Shown here piece after piece: positions 26,881 through 34,935 of a stretch of 64,000 bases of DNA. The stretch covers positions 248,001 to 312,000 of the forward strand of contig NZ_CAUI01000023.1 of NCBI RefSeq assembly GCF_000350165.1, written 5' to 3'. The position numbers and the translations under genes were made by a program. The notes beneath the pieces are model-generated. The model was not told the origin of the DNA, searched no databases, and saw nothing but the letters and a program-made list of their open reading frames with translations. The first letter of the stretch is position 1. Each line of letters opens with the position of its first letter. The stretch comes from Halanaerobium saccharolyticum subsp. saccharolyticum DSM 6643 (GTDB lineage: Bacteria; Bacillota; Halanaerobiia; Halanaerobiales; Halanaerobiaceae).

Positions 26881-26909
26881 TTGAAACTTTTAAGCTGGCC
26901 TGTTAAACT
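26881..26909 (+). promoter_or_regulatory. Promoter of the SulP gene
   Basis: TTGAAA (26881-26886), 17-bp spacer, TAAACT (26904-26909), about 40 nt before the start codon. The rest of the 26681-26952 divergent gap is AT-rich with no ORF. Confidence 0.7.
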
Positions 26910-26952
26910 AGAAGCAAAGTTAAACTAACAAAAAAAGATGGGGTGGTTGACC

Positions 26953-28635
26953 TTGCAAGATATAAAGAAATTATTTAAAAAGTACAGTGCTGATATGGTA
27001 AGTGGTTTAACTACTGCTACTATTGCTCTACCCCAAAATATGGCTTATGCATTAATACTGGGGATTAATCCAATTTATGGTATCTATGCTTCTATTTTTT
27101 CCATGCTGACAGCATCTATATTTAATTTATCTTCTTATATAATTGTAGGACCAACCAATATGATGGCAGTAGCTCTCTACAGTAGTTTAAATAACTATCA
27201 GGGAGAAAATTATTTGCAAGTTATTTTCTTGACTACTTTTTTAATTGGTTTATTTCAATTTTTACTGGTTAGTTTCAATTTAAGTGAATTAATTAAGTAT
27301 GTATCTCATCCAGTAATTGTAGCACTTTCACATGGAGCTGCAGTTTTAATTCTTTTTTCTCAGATTGAAAATTTTACTGGGGTCAGTGTTAGTGGTTCAA
27401 ATGTGATAACTAAAGGCTGGCAGTTTATTTCAAATTTTTCTCAAATTAACTATACAAATTTAACGGTAGGTTTAATTACTTTAATTTTAATTTATATTAT
27501 TCCGCTGCTAAAAAAAGAACTGCCAGAGTATCTTTTAGCAGTTATTATTATGACTTTATTAACTACTTTAACAGGAATCAATAATTCTATACCTTTAGTT
27601 GGTGAAATACCAAAAAAAATTATAGATTTTAATTTAATTCATTTTGATTTTCATTTAATTGGTCAGCTGTATACTAAAGCTTTTTCAATTGCGCTGCTTG
27701 GTTTAATCCAAACTATGGCTGTACTCCAGGCTTTATCTTTAAAAACAGATGAAGATCCAAATTTTAACAGAGAATTCAGAAGTCAGGGTATTAGCAACAT
27801 GGTAATCTCATTTTTTAGTTCTTTTGCTATCTCTGCTTCTTTTTCAAATACCTTTGCAAATTTAAGTGCTGGTGCCAAAAACAGGATATCACAATTTTTC
27901 TGTGCGGTTTCTATTATAATTTTTATCCTATTTTTTAGACCTTTAATTTCATATATTCCAGTAGCCGTTTTAGCAGGCCTTGTAATAGCAGCTGCTTTGG
28001 GGATTACAAATTTAAAAGAAGTAATCAAAAATATGAAAACAACCAAAGGTGATGCATTAATTTTCTTCTCAACATTTACAGCTACAATAGTTTTGCCAAA
28101 TCTTGATCAGGCAATTTATTTTGGAGTTTTAGTTTCTTTAGTTATAGTTTTACAAATTTCTAAAAAAGCTGATATAGAAATGCTATATTATGATAAAAAA
28201 GAAGATGATCAGGCCTATCACCTACATCATGCAAGCCATGAGGATGTGGATGAATCTGAAATTTCAACTAAACAGGCAAGAGTTGTTGACCTTAAAGGGG
28301 CAGTTCACTTTAGTGCTGCCGATGATTTAAAAGACCAACTTGATGATTTTTTTGAACCGAATACAGATTTCATTATAAGGCTTAGAAATGTAAGAAGAAT
28401 TGATATCACAATTATTGGAGTTTTAGAAGAATTTATAGATAGAGTCCACGAAAATGATGGAGAAATTATGCTAACCGGGGTCAACGAGCGTTTATTAAAG
28501 ATTTTTCGAAAGATAGGTCTCGCTAAAAAGGTTGGCGAAGGCAATATCTACCTTCCGGAAACTGAATATTTTGCTGCTACAAATAAAGCACTTGATTTTA
28601 GTGCACATGAAATCGGAAAAAAAGAAGATGAGTAA
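26953..28635 (+). CDS. SulP-family anion permease with STAS domain
   Basis: About 560 residues. SADMVSGLTTATIALPQNMAYALILGINPIYGIYAS is the SulP N-terminal signature; there are 10-12 TM helices to about residue 410, then a cytosolic STAS domain (ARVVDLKGAVHFSAADDLKDQLDDF, IRLRNVRRIDITIIGVLEEF, VNERLLKIFRKIGL). The family moves sulfate, bicarbonate or other anions. GGGGTGG with 6-nt spacing favours a TTG start at 26953 over the ATG at 26938, which lacks an SD. Confidence 0.9.
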   Translation: MQDIKKLFKKYSADMVSGLTTATIALPQNMAYALILGINPIYGIYASIFSMLTASIFNLSSYIIVGPTNMMAVALYSSLNNYQGENYLQVIFLTTFLIGLFQFLLVSFNLSELIKYVSHPVIVALSHGAAVLILFSQIENFTGVSVSGSNVITKGWQFISNFSQINYTNLTVGLITLILIYIIPLLKKELPEYLLAVIIMTLLTTLTGINNSIPLVGEIPKKIIDFNLIHFDFHLIGQLYTKAFSIALLGLIQTMAVLQALSLKTDEDPNFNREFRSQGISNMVISFFSSFAISASFSNTFANLSAGAKNRISQFFCAVSIIIFILFFRPLISYIPVAVLAGLVIAAALGITNLKEVIKNMKTTKGDALIFFSTFTATIVLPNLDQAIYFGVLVSLVIVLQISKKADIEMLYYDKKEDDQAYHLHHASHEDVDESEISTKQARVVDLKGAVHFSAADDLKDQLDDFFEPNTDFIIRLRNVRRIDITIIGVLEEFIDRVHENDGEIMLTGVNERLLKIFRKIGLAKKVGEGNIYLPETEYFAATNKALDFSAHEIGKKEDE

Positions 28636-28638
28636 CTT

Positions 28639-28695
28639 AACTCCCATTGAACTGCAGAAAAATTTAAACTGCTTTTCAAATGGGAGTTTTTAATT
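28639..28695 (+). terminator. Terminator of the SulP gene
   Basis: AACTCCCATT and AATGGGAGTT close a long hairpin with an inner CTGCAG/CTGC stem, followed by TTTTAATT on the plus strand. It lies between the convergent SulP and hydE genes. Confidence 0.78.
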
Positions 28696-28708
28696 AAATA
28701 TCTGTATT

Positions 28709-29752
28709 TTATTTTCTCAAACTATGTCCTTTATTTTGACTTACATGACGACCAAGTGAAGAAATAATACTACCAATACACTGGCGGCAATCTCCGGCTT
28801 CTTCATTAACACATATCTTATCCGGATAAATTTGATACTGCTCCCGGTATTTACCATCAGTTACATTAGGCATTACTACATTGGCACCTGCCTTCAAGGC
28901 TTTTTGTCTACCCTCGTCATCAATTGTACCTAAAGCTGTAGTAGCTGGAATATGAGTTAAAGGAAGTAGTAGCCTGCTTAAAGCTGTGAATTTTAGTGTC
29001 ATTTCTACTGTACCAGTCTTAGTTCCTTTTAAAGGAGTTTGCTGGTGAGGAATAAAAGGGCCAGAGCCAATCATATCAAGCTCTAGTTTTTGACAGAGCA
29101 ATAAATCTTCTGCCAAAATATCTGGCGTCTGTCCCGGCAAATCGATAATAACTCCACTTCCAATTTGATAACCCAACATTTTTAAATATCTAAGGCTTTC
29201 AATTCTATTTTCAAAACTCATTCCAGGATGATATTTTTCATATAAATTTTTAGAAGCTATCTCATGTTTTAAAAGGTAGCGATCTGCTCCCGCCTCACGC
29301 CAAAGTTTATATGCATCAAAATCTCTTTCTCCCAGACTTAAAGTAATTGCCATTCCGGTAGTTTTTTTAATCTCTTTGATGATTTCTGCTATTTCTGCAG
29401 CTGGATAATCATCCTCTCCTGACTGCAGAACTACTGTCTGATAACCTAGTTCAGAAGCCATTTGACTTGTTTTTATAATTTCTTCTTTCCTTAATCGGTA
29501 GCGCTCTAACTGCTGATTATCTTTTCTTAAGCCACAATAATGACAATTTTGTTTGCAATAACTAGAAAATTCTATAATTGCCCGCAAATGAACCTCATCA
29601 CCACAAATTTCAGTTCTTTTCTGGTCTGCTTTTTGCAATAAATAATCTAATTTGTTTATATCTTCAGCCAAAATTGATTTAATCTCTTCTTTGCTTAGCT
29701 TAGCTTCTCTATAAGCTTGGTCAACTAATTTTTTGATTTTAAACTGGTTCAA
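28709..29752 (-). CDS. hydE: [FeFe]-hydrogenase H-cluster maturase HydE
   Basis: 347 residues. Radical SAM enzyme of the H-cluster pathway: SSYCKQNCHYCGLRKDN carries CxxxCxxC, then VVLQSGEDDYP, and a C-terminal CVNEEAGDCRQCIGSI cysteine set. It starts with TTG at 29752, next to the hydF stop, with GGAG 8 nt upstream in the 3' end of hydF. Forms an operon TM1266-hydG-hydF-hydE. Confidence 0.95.
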   Translation of the reverse strand: MNQFKIKKLVDQAYREAKLSKEEIKSILAEDINKLDYLLQKADQKRTEICGDEVHLRAIIEFSSYCKQNCHYCGLRKDNQQLERYRLRKEEIIKTSQMASELGYQTVVLQSGEDDYPAAEIAEIIKEIKKTTGMAITLSLGERDFDAYKLWREAGADRYLLKHEIASKNLYEKYHPGMSFENRIESLRYLKMLGYQIGSGVIIDLPGQTPDILAEDLLLCQKLELDMIGSGPFIPHQQTPLKGTKTGTVEMTLKFTALSRLLLPLTHIPATTALGTIDDEGRQKALKAGANVVMPNVTDGKYREQYQIYPDKICVNEEAGDCRQCIGSIISSLGRHVSQNKGHSLRK

Positions 29753-31021
29753 TTATACCACTCCTATAATTTTTTCTTGATCCTGCTGCCATAATTTTAA
29801 CGCCTCAGGAAATGGTTTTAAGGCTCTATCTAAAATTCCATGCAGCCAGGCAATACCAATTCCATAGTTAATAACCGGCACACCAGCATTTTCTGCTTCT
29901 TTCAGCCGGGATAATACCTCTTTCCGATTCAACATACAACTGCCGCAATGTAATATTACATCATAATCTTTAAGATTTTCTGGAAACTCACGTCCTGAAA
30001 CATGATCAAACTCTATTTCAGAACTAATCTTACTGTGAACCCAATTTGGGATTTTCACTGTCCCGATATCATCCTGCTGGCGGCGGTGAGTACATGCTTC
30101 AGCCACCAAAACTTTATCACCCGCTTTTAATTGCTCCATCGCTTTAGCTCCCTGCACAAAAGTATTAAGATCACCTTTATAACGGGCAAAAAGTACAGAA
30201 AACCCGGTCATTAAAATATCTTCAGCTACAGCTTCCGAGACTTTTTCAAAAGCCTGAGAATCTGTAACTACAATTTTAGGTTTTTTCTGAAGTTTATCTA
30301 TTTCAGAACTAACTTCTGCTTTTTTAGTTACTAAAGCTGTTCCATCATTATCTAAAATATCTCTGATAGTTTGAACTTGCGGTAAGATTAACCTACCTTT
30401 TGGAGCTGCAGAATCAATAGGAGTTACAAGGACTACTACATCACCTGGGTCAAATAAATCACCCATTATTGTATCATAGCTTAAGTCCTCTGGCATTTTT
30501 TTAGCAAGGGCATCTCTTATTTTTTTGATCCCAATTTTTTCTTCAGCACTTGCTTCAATAATTATTAAATTTTTTTCTGCTGTAAATTTATTAATTTTAT
30601 CTTTTAATAAATTAATTTCTTTTTTATTTTTTAACATTTCAATTTTATTAATAACAATAATATAAGCTATATCTTTTGCTTTGAAATCTTTAATTAATTC
30701 CTCTTCAAATCGCCCTATTCCCTGGCTGGCAGAAATCACAAGCAGCGCTAGATCAGTTTTTCTGAGAATTTCTTTTGTTTTTTTGATCCGCATTTCTCCC
30801 AGTTCACCTTGATCATCAATCCCAGCTGTATCAATCATCATCACTGGACCAATAGGCAGAAGTTCCATTGCCTTATAAACAGGATCTGTGGTAGTTCCTG
30901 GTTGACTGGAAACTAGCGCTAGATTTTGATTTGTCAGCTTATTTATTAATGAAGATTTACCAACATTACGCCTGCCAAAAACTGCAATATGAGGCCGATC
31001 TCCCTTTGCTGTTGAATTCAT
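29753..31021 (-). CDS. hydF: [FeFe]-hydrogenase maturation GTPase/scaffold HydF
   Basis: 422 residues. GTPase domain GRRNVGKSSLINKL (P-loop), DTAGIDDQGE (G3) and IVINKIEML (G4); C-terminal cluster-binding residues ACTHRRQ and LHCGSCMLN (CxH...HCxxC). HydF assembles and delivers the 2Fe subcluster to HydA. Located between hydG and hydE; hydE begins directly at its stop. Confidence 0.96.
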   Translation of the reverse strand: MNSTAKGDRPHIAVFGRRNVGKSSLINKLTNQNLALVSSQPGTTTDPVYKAMELLPIGPVMMIDTAGIDDQGELGEMRIKKTKEILRKTDLALLVISASQGIGRFEEELIKDFKAKDIAYIIVINKIEMLKNKKEINLLKDKINKFTAEKNLIIIEASAEEKIGIKKIRDALAKKMPEDLSYDTIMGDLFDPGDVVVLVTPIDSAAPKGRLILPQVQTIRDILDNDGTALVTKKAEVSSEIDKLQKKPKIVVTDSQAFEKVSEAVAEDILMTGFSVLFARYKGDLNTFVQGAKAMEQLKAGDKVLVAEACTHRRQQDDIGTVKIPNWVHSKISSEIEFDHVSGREFPENLKDYDVILHCGSCMLNRKEVLSRLKEAENAGVPVINYGIGIAWLHGILDRALKPFPEALKLWQQDQEKIIGVV

Positions 31022-31048
31022 TTTCCCACTTCCTTCTCTAATCTTAAT

Positions 31049-32497
31049 TTAAAGATATAAGTCATGTTCTCCTTCTGCTATCGCATCAAGTTTATCTGCT
31101 ATATTTTCTGCCAACTTGGGATTATCTTCTTTTAGATCTTCCATTAGATTAGCCAGACATTCTTTACCGTATTCACGACTTTTATCTGTTCCATAATCTT
31201 TCAAATACTCTTTAAAAGTAAGCATTGCATTGGGGCGACAAAATTCCTGAATCTTACCCGGCTTAGCCAAATCCATAAAATCTTTGCCAGTCCTGCCAAG
31301 ACGATAGCAGGCCGTACAGAAACTTGGAATATAACCATCTTTAGCAATTCCAGAAATTATTTCATCAATCGGACGCAGATCATGCAGTGAAAACTGAGCC
31401 AGCTCTTTTTTATTCTTATCTTTTTTATCATAACCACCGGGAGTTGTTCTGGAACCAGCAGATATCTGAGAAACTCCATGCTCAAATAATTCATTTCTCA
31501 TCTCTGTACTCTCCCTGGTTGATAAAATCATTCCGGTATAAGGAACTGCTAATCTTAAAACAGCAACTAATTTACGAAAGTCAGCATCTGAAACCGGATA
31601 AGGTACTTCATCCAGAGGAGTTCCTGTAGCTGGATTAAGTCTTGGTACCGAAACTGTGTGAGGACCAACTCCATATTTTTGATCTAAATATTCTGCATGA
31701 AGCAGCATCCCAATCACATCAAATTTATAATCATAAAGGCCAAATAAAGCCCCAATACCAACATCATCAATCCCTGCTTCTTGAGCTCTATCCATTACTG
31801 ATAATCTCCATTCGAAATTACTCTTAGGACCAGAAGGGTGCAGTTTTGCATATTGTTTTCTGTTATATGTTTCCTGAAAACAAGTATAGGTTCCTATTTC
31901 AGATTCTTTAAGCTTTTTAAAGTCCTCTGTACTTAATGGTGCAATTTCTGCGTTAATTCTCCTAATTTCTCCACCATTTTCTGTTTTAACATCATAAGCA
32001 GTCTTAATACTTTCTACCACATAATCTAAATCAGTAATTGGTGCTTCACCAGTTAAGACTAATAATCTTTTATGGCCTTCACGTTCTAAAGCTTCAACTT
32101 CCCTGCGAATTTCGGTTTGACTAAGTTTTTTACGGTCAATCTGATGATTATCCTTGCGAAATCCACAGTAAAGACAATTATTCACACACTGATTAGCAAA
32201 ATATAAAGGGGCAAAGATAACCAGTCTTTTACCATAAATTTCTTCCTTTACTTTTCTTGCTGCTTCTAAAAATTGGTCAATTAAATCTTCATCCTCTACC
32301 TGAAGCAAAGTTGCTGCTTCTATAGAAGTAATTCCATCTAACTTCAGCGCCTTATCTATAATTCTTTTAACCTCCTGCTGACTTGGCTCTTTAGCAGAAG
32401 CTAAAATATGTTCAATTTTTTCGTCAGTTATATAATCACAAACCTCAGTTCTGTAATTGTTCCCAAATTCCTCTTTAAAATAATTTATTTCACTCAT
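31049..32497 (-). CDS. hydG: [FeFe]-hydrogenase maturase HydG (tyrosine lyase)
   Basis: 482 residues. Cleaves tyrosine to make the CO/CN ligands. Radical SAM motif QCVNNCLYCGFRKDN (CxxxCxxC) and the C-terminal auxiliary cluster FCTACYRLGRTGKDF...EFCRPN that separates HydG from ThiH. VPRLNPATGTPLDEVPYPVSD is a HydG core segment. First maturase in the operon, 107 bp after the TM1266-type gene. Confidence 0.96.
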   Translation of the reverse strand: MSEINYFKEEFGNNYRTEVCDYITDEKIEHILASAKEPSQQEVKRIIDKALKLDGITSIEAATLLQVEDEDLIDQFLEAARKVKEEIYGKRLVIFAPLYFANQCVNNCLYCGFRKDNHQIDRKKLSQTEIRREVEALEREGHKRLLVLTGEAPITDLDYVVESIKTAYDVKTENGGEIRRINAEIAPLSTEDFKKLKESEIGTYTCFQETYNRKQYAKLHPSGPKSNFEWRLSVMDRAQEAGIDDVGIGALFGLYDYKFDVIGMLLHAEYLDQKYGVGPHTVSVPRLNPATGTPLDEVPYPVSDADFRKLVAVLRLAVPYTGMILSTRESTEMRNELFEHGVSQISAGSRTTPGGYDKKDKNKKELAQFSLHDLRPIDEIISGIAKDGYIPSFCTACYRLGRTGKDFMDLAKPGKIQEFCRPNAMLTFKEYLKDYGTDKSREYGKECLANLMEDLKEDNPKLAENIADKLDAIAEGEHDLYL

Positions 32498-32604
32498 AAT
32501 TTCCTCCTCTAAGTAGAACTAACGTTGACACAACAATTTTTTTAATTGTAGTAAAATTAATAAGTTTTAATAAAATATAAGTCCAGCCTGTCCAGATTTC
32601 TAGA

Positions 32605-32862
32605 TTATTCGACTTCGACTGAGGTTAAAGCTGATTTTAGATTTACTCCCGGCAAACTTCCAAGTTGACCTGTAATTGCTCCAATCTCATCTGGAGTTCC
32701 TTCTACTATTAAAGATATCATTGATAATCCATGTTCAGCCGATGGAATGCCCATTCGACCAATAATACAATCAGCATTTTTGCTTAAAATTTTATTGATT
32801 TGATTACTCACTTTTTCTCTTTTTTTGACAACAATAGCAACTGAACCAATTCTTTTTTTCAT
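32605..32862 (-). CDS. TM1266-type iron-only hydrogenase system regulator (ACT/NikR-C-like fold)
   Basis: 85 residues. The layout KKRIGSVAIVVKKREKVSNQINKILSKNADCIIGRMGIP...HGLSMISLIVEGTPDEIGAITGQLGSLPGVNLKSA is that of the small ferredoxin-fold protein usually encoded next to hydE/hydF/hydG and thought to sense or regulate; no DNA-binding domain is visible. It begins behind GGAGGCAGG and opens the hyd maturation operon. Confidence 0.88.
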   Translation of the reverse strand: MKKRIGSVAIVVKKREKVSNQINKILSKNADCIIGRMGIPSAEHGLSMISLIVEGTPDEIGAITGQLGSLPGVNLKSALTSVEVE

Positions 32863-32896
32863 TTTCCTGCCTCCAATATTTGTGATTCATTTCTTT

Positions 32897-32947
32897 TTAA
32901 CCCGGTACAAAATAAAATCGGTACAAACAAAATTTAAAATTAGACAT
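32897..32947 (-). CDS. Putative 16-residue small ORF in the hyd operon leader
   Basis: An ATG at 32947 is preceded 8 nt upstream by GGGAGGGG, an unusually strong SD, and opens a 16-codon frame (MSNFKFCLYRFYFVPG) ending in TAA at 32897, 35 bp before the next gene. It is aromatic-rich with one Cys. Two direct TTTGTACCG copies lie inside it. It may be a leader peptide or a real small protein; I know of no family. Sequence support is the SD and its position in the transcript only. Confidence 0.4.
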   Translation of the reverse strand: MSNFKFCLYRFYFVPG

Positions 32948-33058
32948 AAAAATATCCCCTCCCTTGATTTGCAGAAATATCCTTAAATTCAGGAAGAACT
33001 AAAATATTTTATCCTTTCAGACAGTTAACCCGGCTGATCAGATATTAACTTGTAATTA

Positions 33059-33087
33059 ATTATAACTTATTCCAGTAGTTTGTTCAA
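33059..33087 (-). promoter_or_regulatory. Promoter of the hyd maturation operon
   Basis: Minus-strand TTGAAC (33082-33087), 17-bp spacer, TATAAT (33059-33064). It produces a leader of about 190 nt before the TM1266-type start; that leader contains the small ORF at 32897-32947 and no recognised riboswitch. Confidence 0.82.
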
Positions 33088-33201
33088 GTTTTCACTTAAA
33101 AATTTATTTTCTCAATTTTTGAAATATTAAGCTATCTATCTAATTAAAGCTTTAAACTCTTTAAATGATTGATAATGGAGTTCAAGCCTAAAATTCTATT
33201 C

Positions 33202-33274
33202 TTGCTTTTTGACATCAAATGTTGTAAAATTGAATAGGAACACTTTATTCAAAAAATATATATGTTAAAGTGTT
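33202..33274 (+). promoter_or_regulatory. Promoter and inverted repeat upstream of the TAXI-TRAP operon
   Basis: TTGCTT (33202-33207), 17-bp spacer, TAAAAT (33225-33230); an overlapping TTGACA at 33209 is followed by only a poor -10. Just downstream a perfect 9-bp inverted repeat AACACTTTA (33239-33247)/TAAAGTGTT (33266-33274) with an 18-nt loop lies in the 5' UTR, a candidate operator or leader hairpin. The remainder of 32863-33319 is covered by the divergent hyd promoter and leader. Confidence 0.6.
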
Positions 33275-33319
33275 AAAGCATTAAATTCTTTTAATTAAAG
33301 AAGGGAGAAGATATAATTT

Positions 33320-34279
33320 ATGTTAAAAAGTAAAAACACTTTATTTATTCTAAGTGCTGTTCTTGTTATTAGTCTTTTACTCAGTGGAATGGTTACTGCA
33401 CAGGGAACTACTTTCTTATCAATTGCAACCGGAGGTACATCAGGTACTTACTATCCAATTGGAGGTGCACTGGCTAAAGTCTTAAATGAGAATATAGATA
33501 ATATGAACGCTTCTGCTCAATCAACAGGAGCTTCTGTGACTAATACTCGTTTAATTTATAATCAGGAGGTAGAGCTCGCAATTCTACAAAATGATATTGC
33601 TAACTATGCGGTTAATGGTGAAAGACAGTTTGAAGGCAACCAAGTTAACAATATGAGTGGTGTTGCTTCTTTATATCCAGAAGTAATTCAAATTATTGTT
33701 CGTAGTGATGCAGGTATCAATAACATTGCAGATCTTAAAGGTAAAAGTGTGGCTGTTGGAGCCCCTGGTAGTGGTGCTGAAGCAAATGCAAGTCAGATTT
33801 TAGACTTCTTTGGTTTATCTTATGATGATATCGAAGAAGATTATTTATCTTTTGGAGAAGCAGCCAGTCGTTTAAAGGATAGACAGATTGATGCAGCTTT
33901 CTTAACAGCTGGTATTCCTACAGCTGCTGTAATGGATGTAGCAGCAACTCAGGATATTAAATTATTAAACTTCAGTGATCAAGATATTGAATCTTTAAAT
34001 GAAGCATATCCTTATTTAACCGGAGTTACTGTTCCAGCTGGAACTTATAATGGTTTAGATAATGATGTTCAGACAGTAGCTTTACAGGCTATTTTAGTTG
34101 CTGAATCAAGCTTAAGTGAAGATGTAGTTTATAATATTACAAAAGCAATTTTTGAAAACAGAGATACTTTAATTGCTGCTCATGACAGAGCTAGAGACAT
34201 CACTTTAGATGGTGCTATGTCTGGTATGACAGTTGAATTACATCCCGGTGCTCAAAAATATTATGATGAAGTAAAGTAA
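33320..34279 (+). CDS. TAXI-family TRAP transporter solute-binding protein
   Basis: 319 residues with a cleavable signal (FILSAVLVISLLLSGMVTAQG). SIATGGTSGTYYPIGGALAKVLNE is the TAXI (TRAP-associated extracytoplasmic immunogenic) signature; VAVGAPGSGAEANA and the C-terminal LHPGAQKYYDEV also fit. It binds a substrate, often a dicarboxylate, glutamate or similar, outside the cell and hands it to the fused permease encoded two genes downstream. Confidence 0.93.
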   Translation: MLKSKNTLFILSAVLVISLLLSGMVTAQGTTFLSIATGGTSGTYYPIGGALAKVLNENIDNMNASAQSTGASVTNTRLIYNQEVELAILQNDIANYAVNGERQFEGNQVNNMSGVASLYPEVIQIIVRSDAGINNIADLKGKSVAVGAPGSGAEANASQILDFFGLSYDDIEEDYLSFGEAASRLKDRQIDAAFLTAGIPTAAVMDVAATQDIKLLNFSDQDIESLNEAYPYLTGVTVPAGTYNGLDNDVQTVALQAILVAESSLSEDVVYNITKAIFENRDTLIAAHDRARDITLDGAMSGMTVELHPGAQKYYDEVK

Positions 34280-34291
34280 AGATTAAAAAAT

Positions 34292-34382
34292 TTAGATTTT
34301 AGATTAGCTTAAAGTTTAAATAAATCATTATAAAATTGATTTAAAAGACTTTTAAAATTAATATCAAGCCTCTAAAATCTAA
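34292..34382 (+). promoter_or_regulatory. Large nested stem-loop between the TAXI and DUF1850 genes
   Basis: A perfect 12-bp outer stem TTAGATTTTAGA (34292-34303)/TCTAAAATCTAA (34371-34382) encloses an imperfect TTAAAGT/ACTTTTAA stem and an inner AAATCA/TGATTT hairpin. No T run follows, so it looks like an mRNA-stability or processing element that would raise binding-protein output relative to the permease genes. Confidence 0.6.
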
Positions 34383-34396
34383 CCAAAGGAGGATGA

Positions 34397-34418
34397 CCGG
34401 GTATTGCAAAATACCCGG
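34397..34418 (+). promoter_or_regulatory. Stem-loop between SD and start of the DUF1850 gene
   Basis: CCGGGTA pairs with TACCCGG (8-nt loop) directly after AAAGGAGG. An ATG at 34393 opens a 13-codon frame whose TGA overlaps the ATG of the DUF1850 gene at 34431, so the site could act by translational coupling or SD masking. Confidence 0.5.
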
Positions 34419-34430
34419 CTCTCATTTGTT

Positions 34431-34934
34431 ATGACAAAAAATAAAAACTTTAAATTTTTTTTGCTTTTATTCTTGTTTATAATTCTAATATTTTCACTCC
34501 TTGTTTTTAAAGTTAATGTACTACAAATTATTAATTACCAATCAGATAAAATTATCTGGGAACAGACTGTTGAAGATGGAGATGATTTTAGTATTAAATA
34601 TTTACATTCTGTTGCTAAAACACCGGTAATTGAATTCTTTGAAATCAAAGATGGAAAAATATTATTAACAGGAACAGAATATCAGTCTTATGGAGCAGGG
34701 CTTCCCACTTCAGCTGAGCAGGGGGATTATATAGTAGCTGATGATAAGTTTATAATTAAAAATATAGATCAAAAGTTACCTGAAATAATGCTCAGAGTTA
34801 GTGATTATGCTCAACACGAATTTATTTATAATGAAAAAAATTATAAATTATACGAAAATGTTAAAACTGAAACTTTACTGCAGATCAAGACTGAAAAATT
34901 TAGCTATTTACGATTTATCTTAAGGAGGTATTAA
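34431..34934 (+). CDS. DUF1850 family protein of the TAXI-TRAP operon
   Basis: About 167 residues. One N-terminal TM helix (FFLLLFLFIILIFSLLVF), then an extracytoplasmic beta-rich domain with IKYLHSVAKTPVIEFFEI and YQSYGAGLPTSAEQGDY, the conserved DUF1850 features. The family sits almost always between the TAXI binding protein and the fused TRAP permease, as here, but its function is not known. The next gene starts 1 bp after its stop. Confidence 0.85.
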   Translation: MTKNKNFKFFLLLFLFIILIFSLLVFKVNVLQIINYQSDKIIWEQTVEDGDDFSIKYLHSVAKTPVIEFFEIKDGKILLTGTEYQSYGAGLPTSAEQGDYIVADDKFIIKNIDQKLPEIMLRVSDYAQHEFIYNEKNYKLYENVKTETLLQIKTEKFSYLRFILRRY

Positions 34935-34935
34935 A

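Noticed and set aside
31049-32497. ThiH (thiazole synthesis) in place of HydG
   Set aside because: The C-terminal CTACYRLGRTG...CRPN cluster motif and the hydF/hydE neighbours are specific to HydG.
32880-33055. Riboswitch in the hyd operon leader
   Set aside because: The leader is long, but no conserved core of a known aptamer class (TPP, SAM, FMN, Moco, c-di-GMP, T-box) was found by eye.
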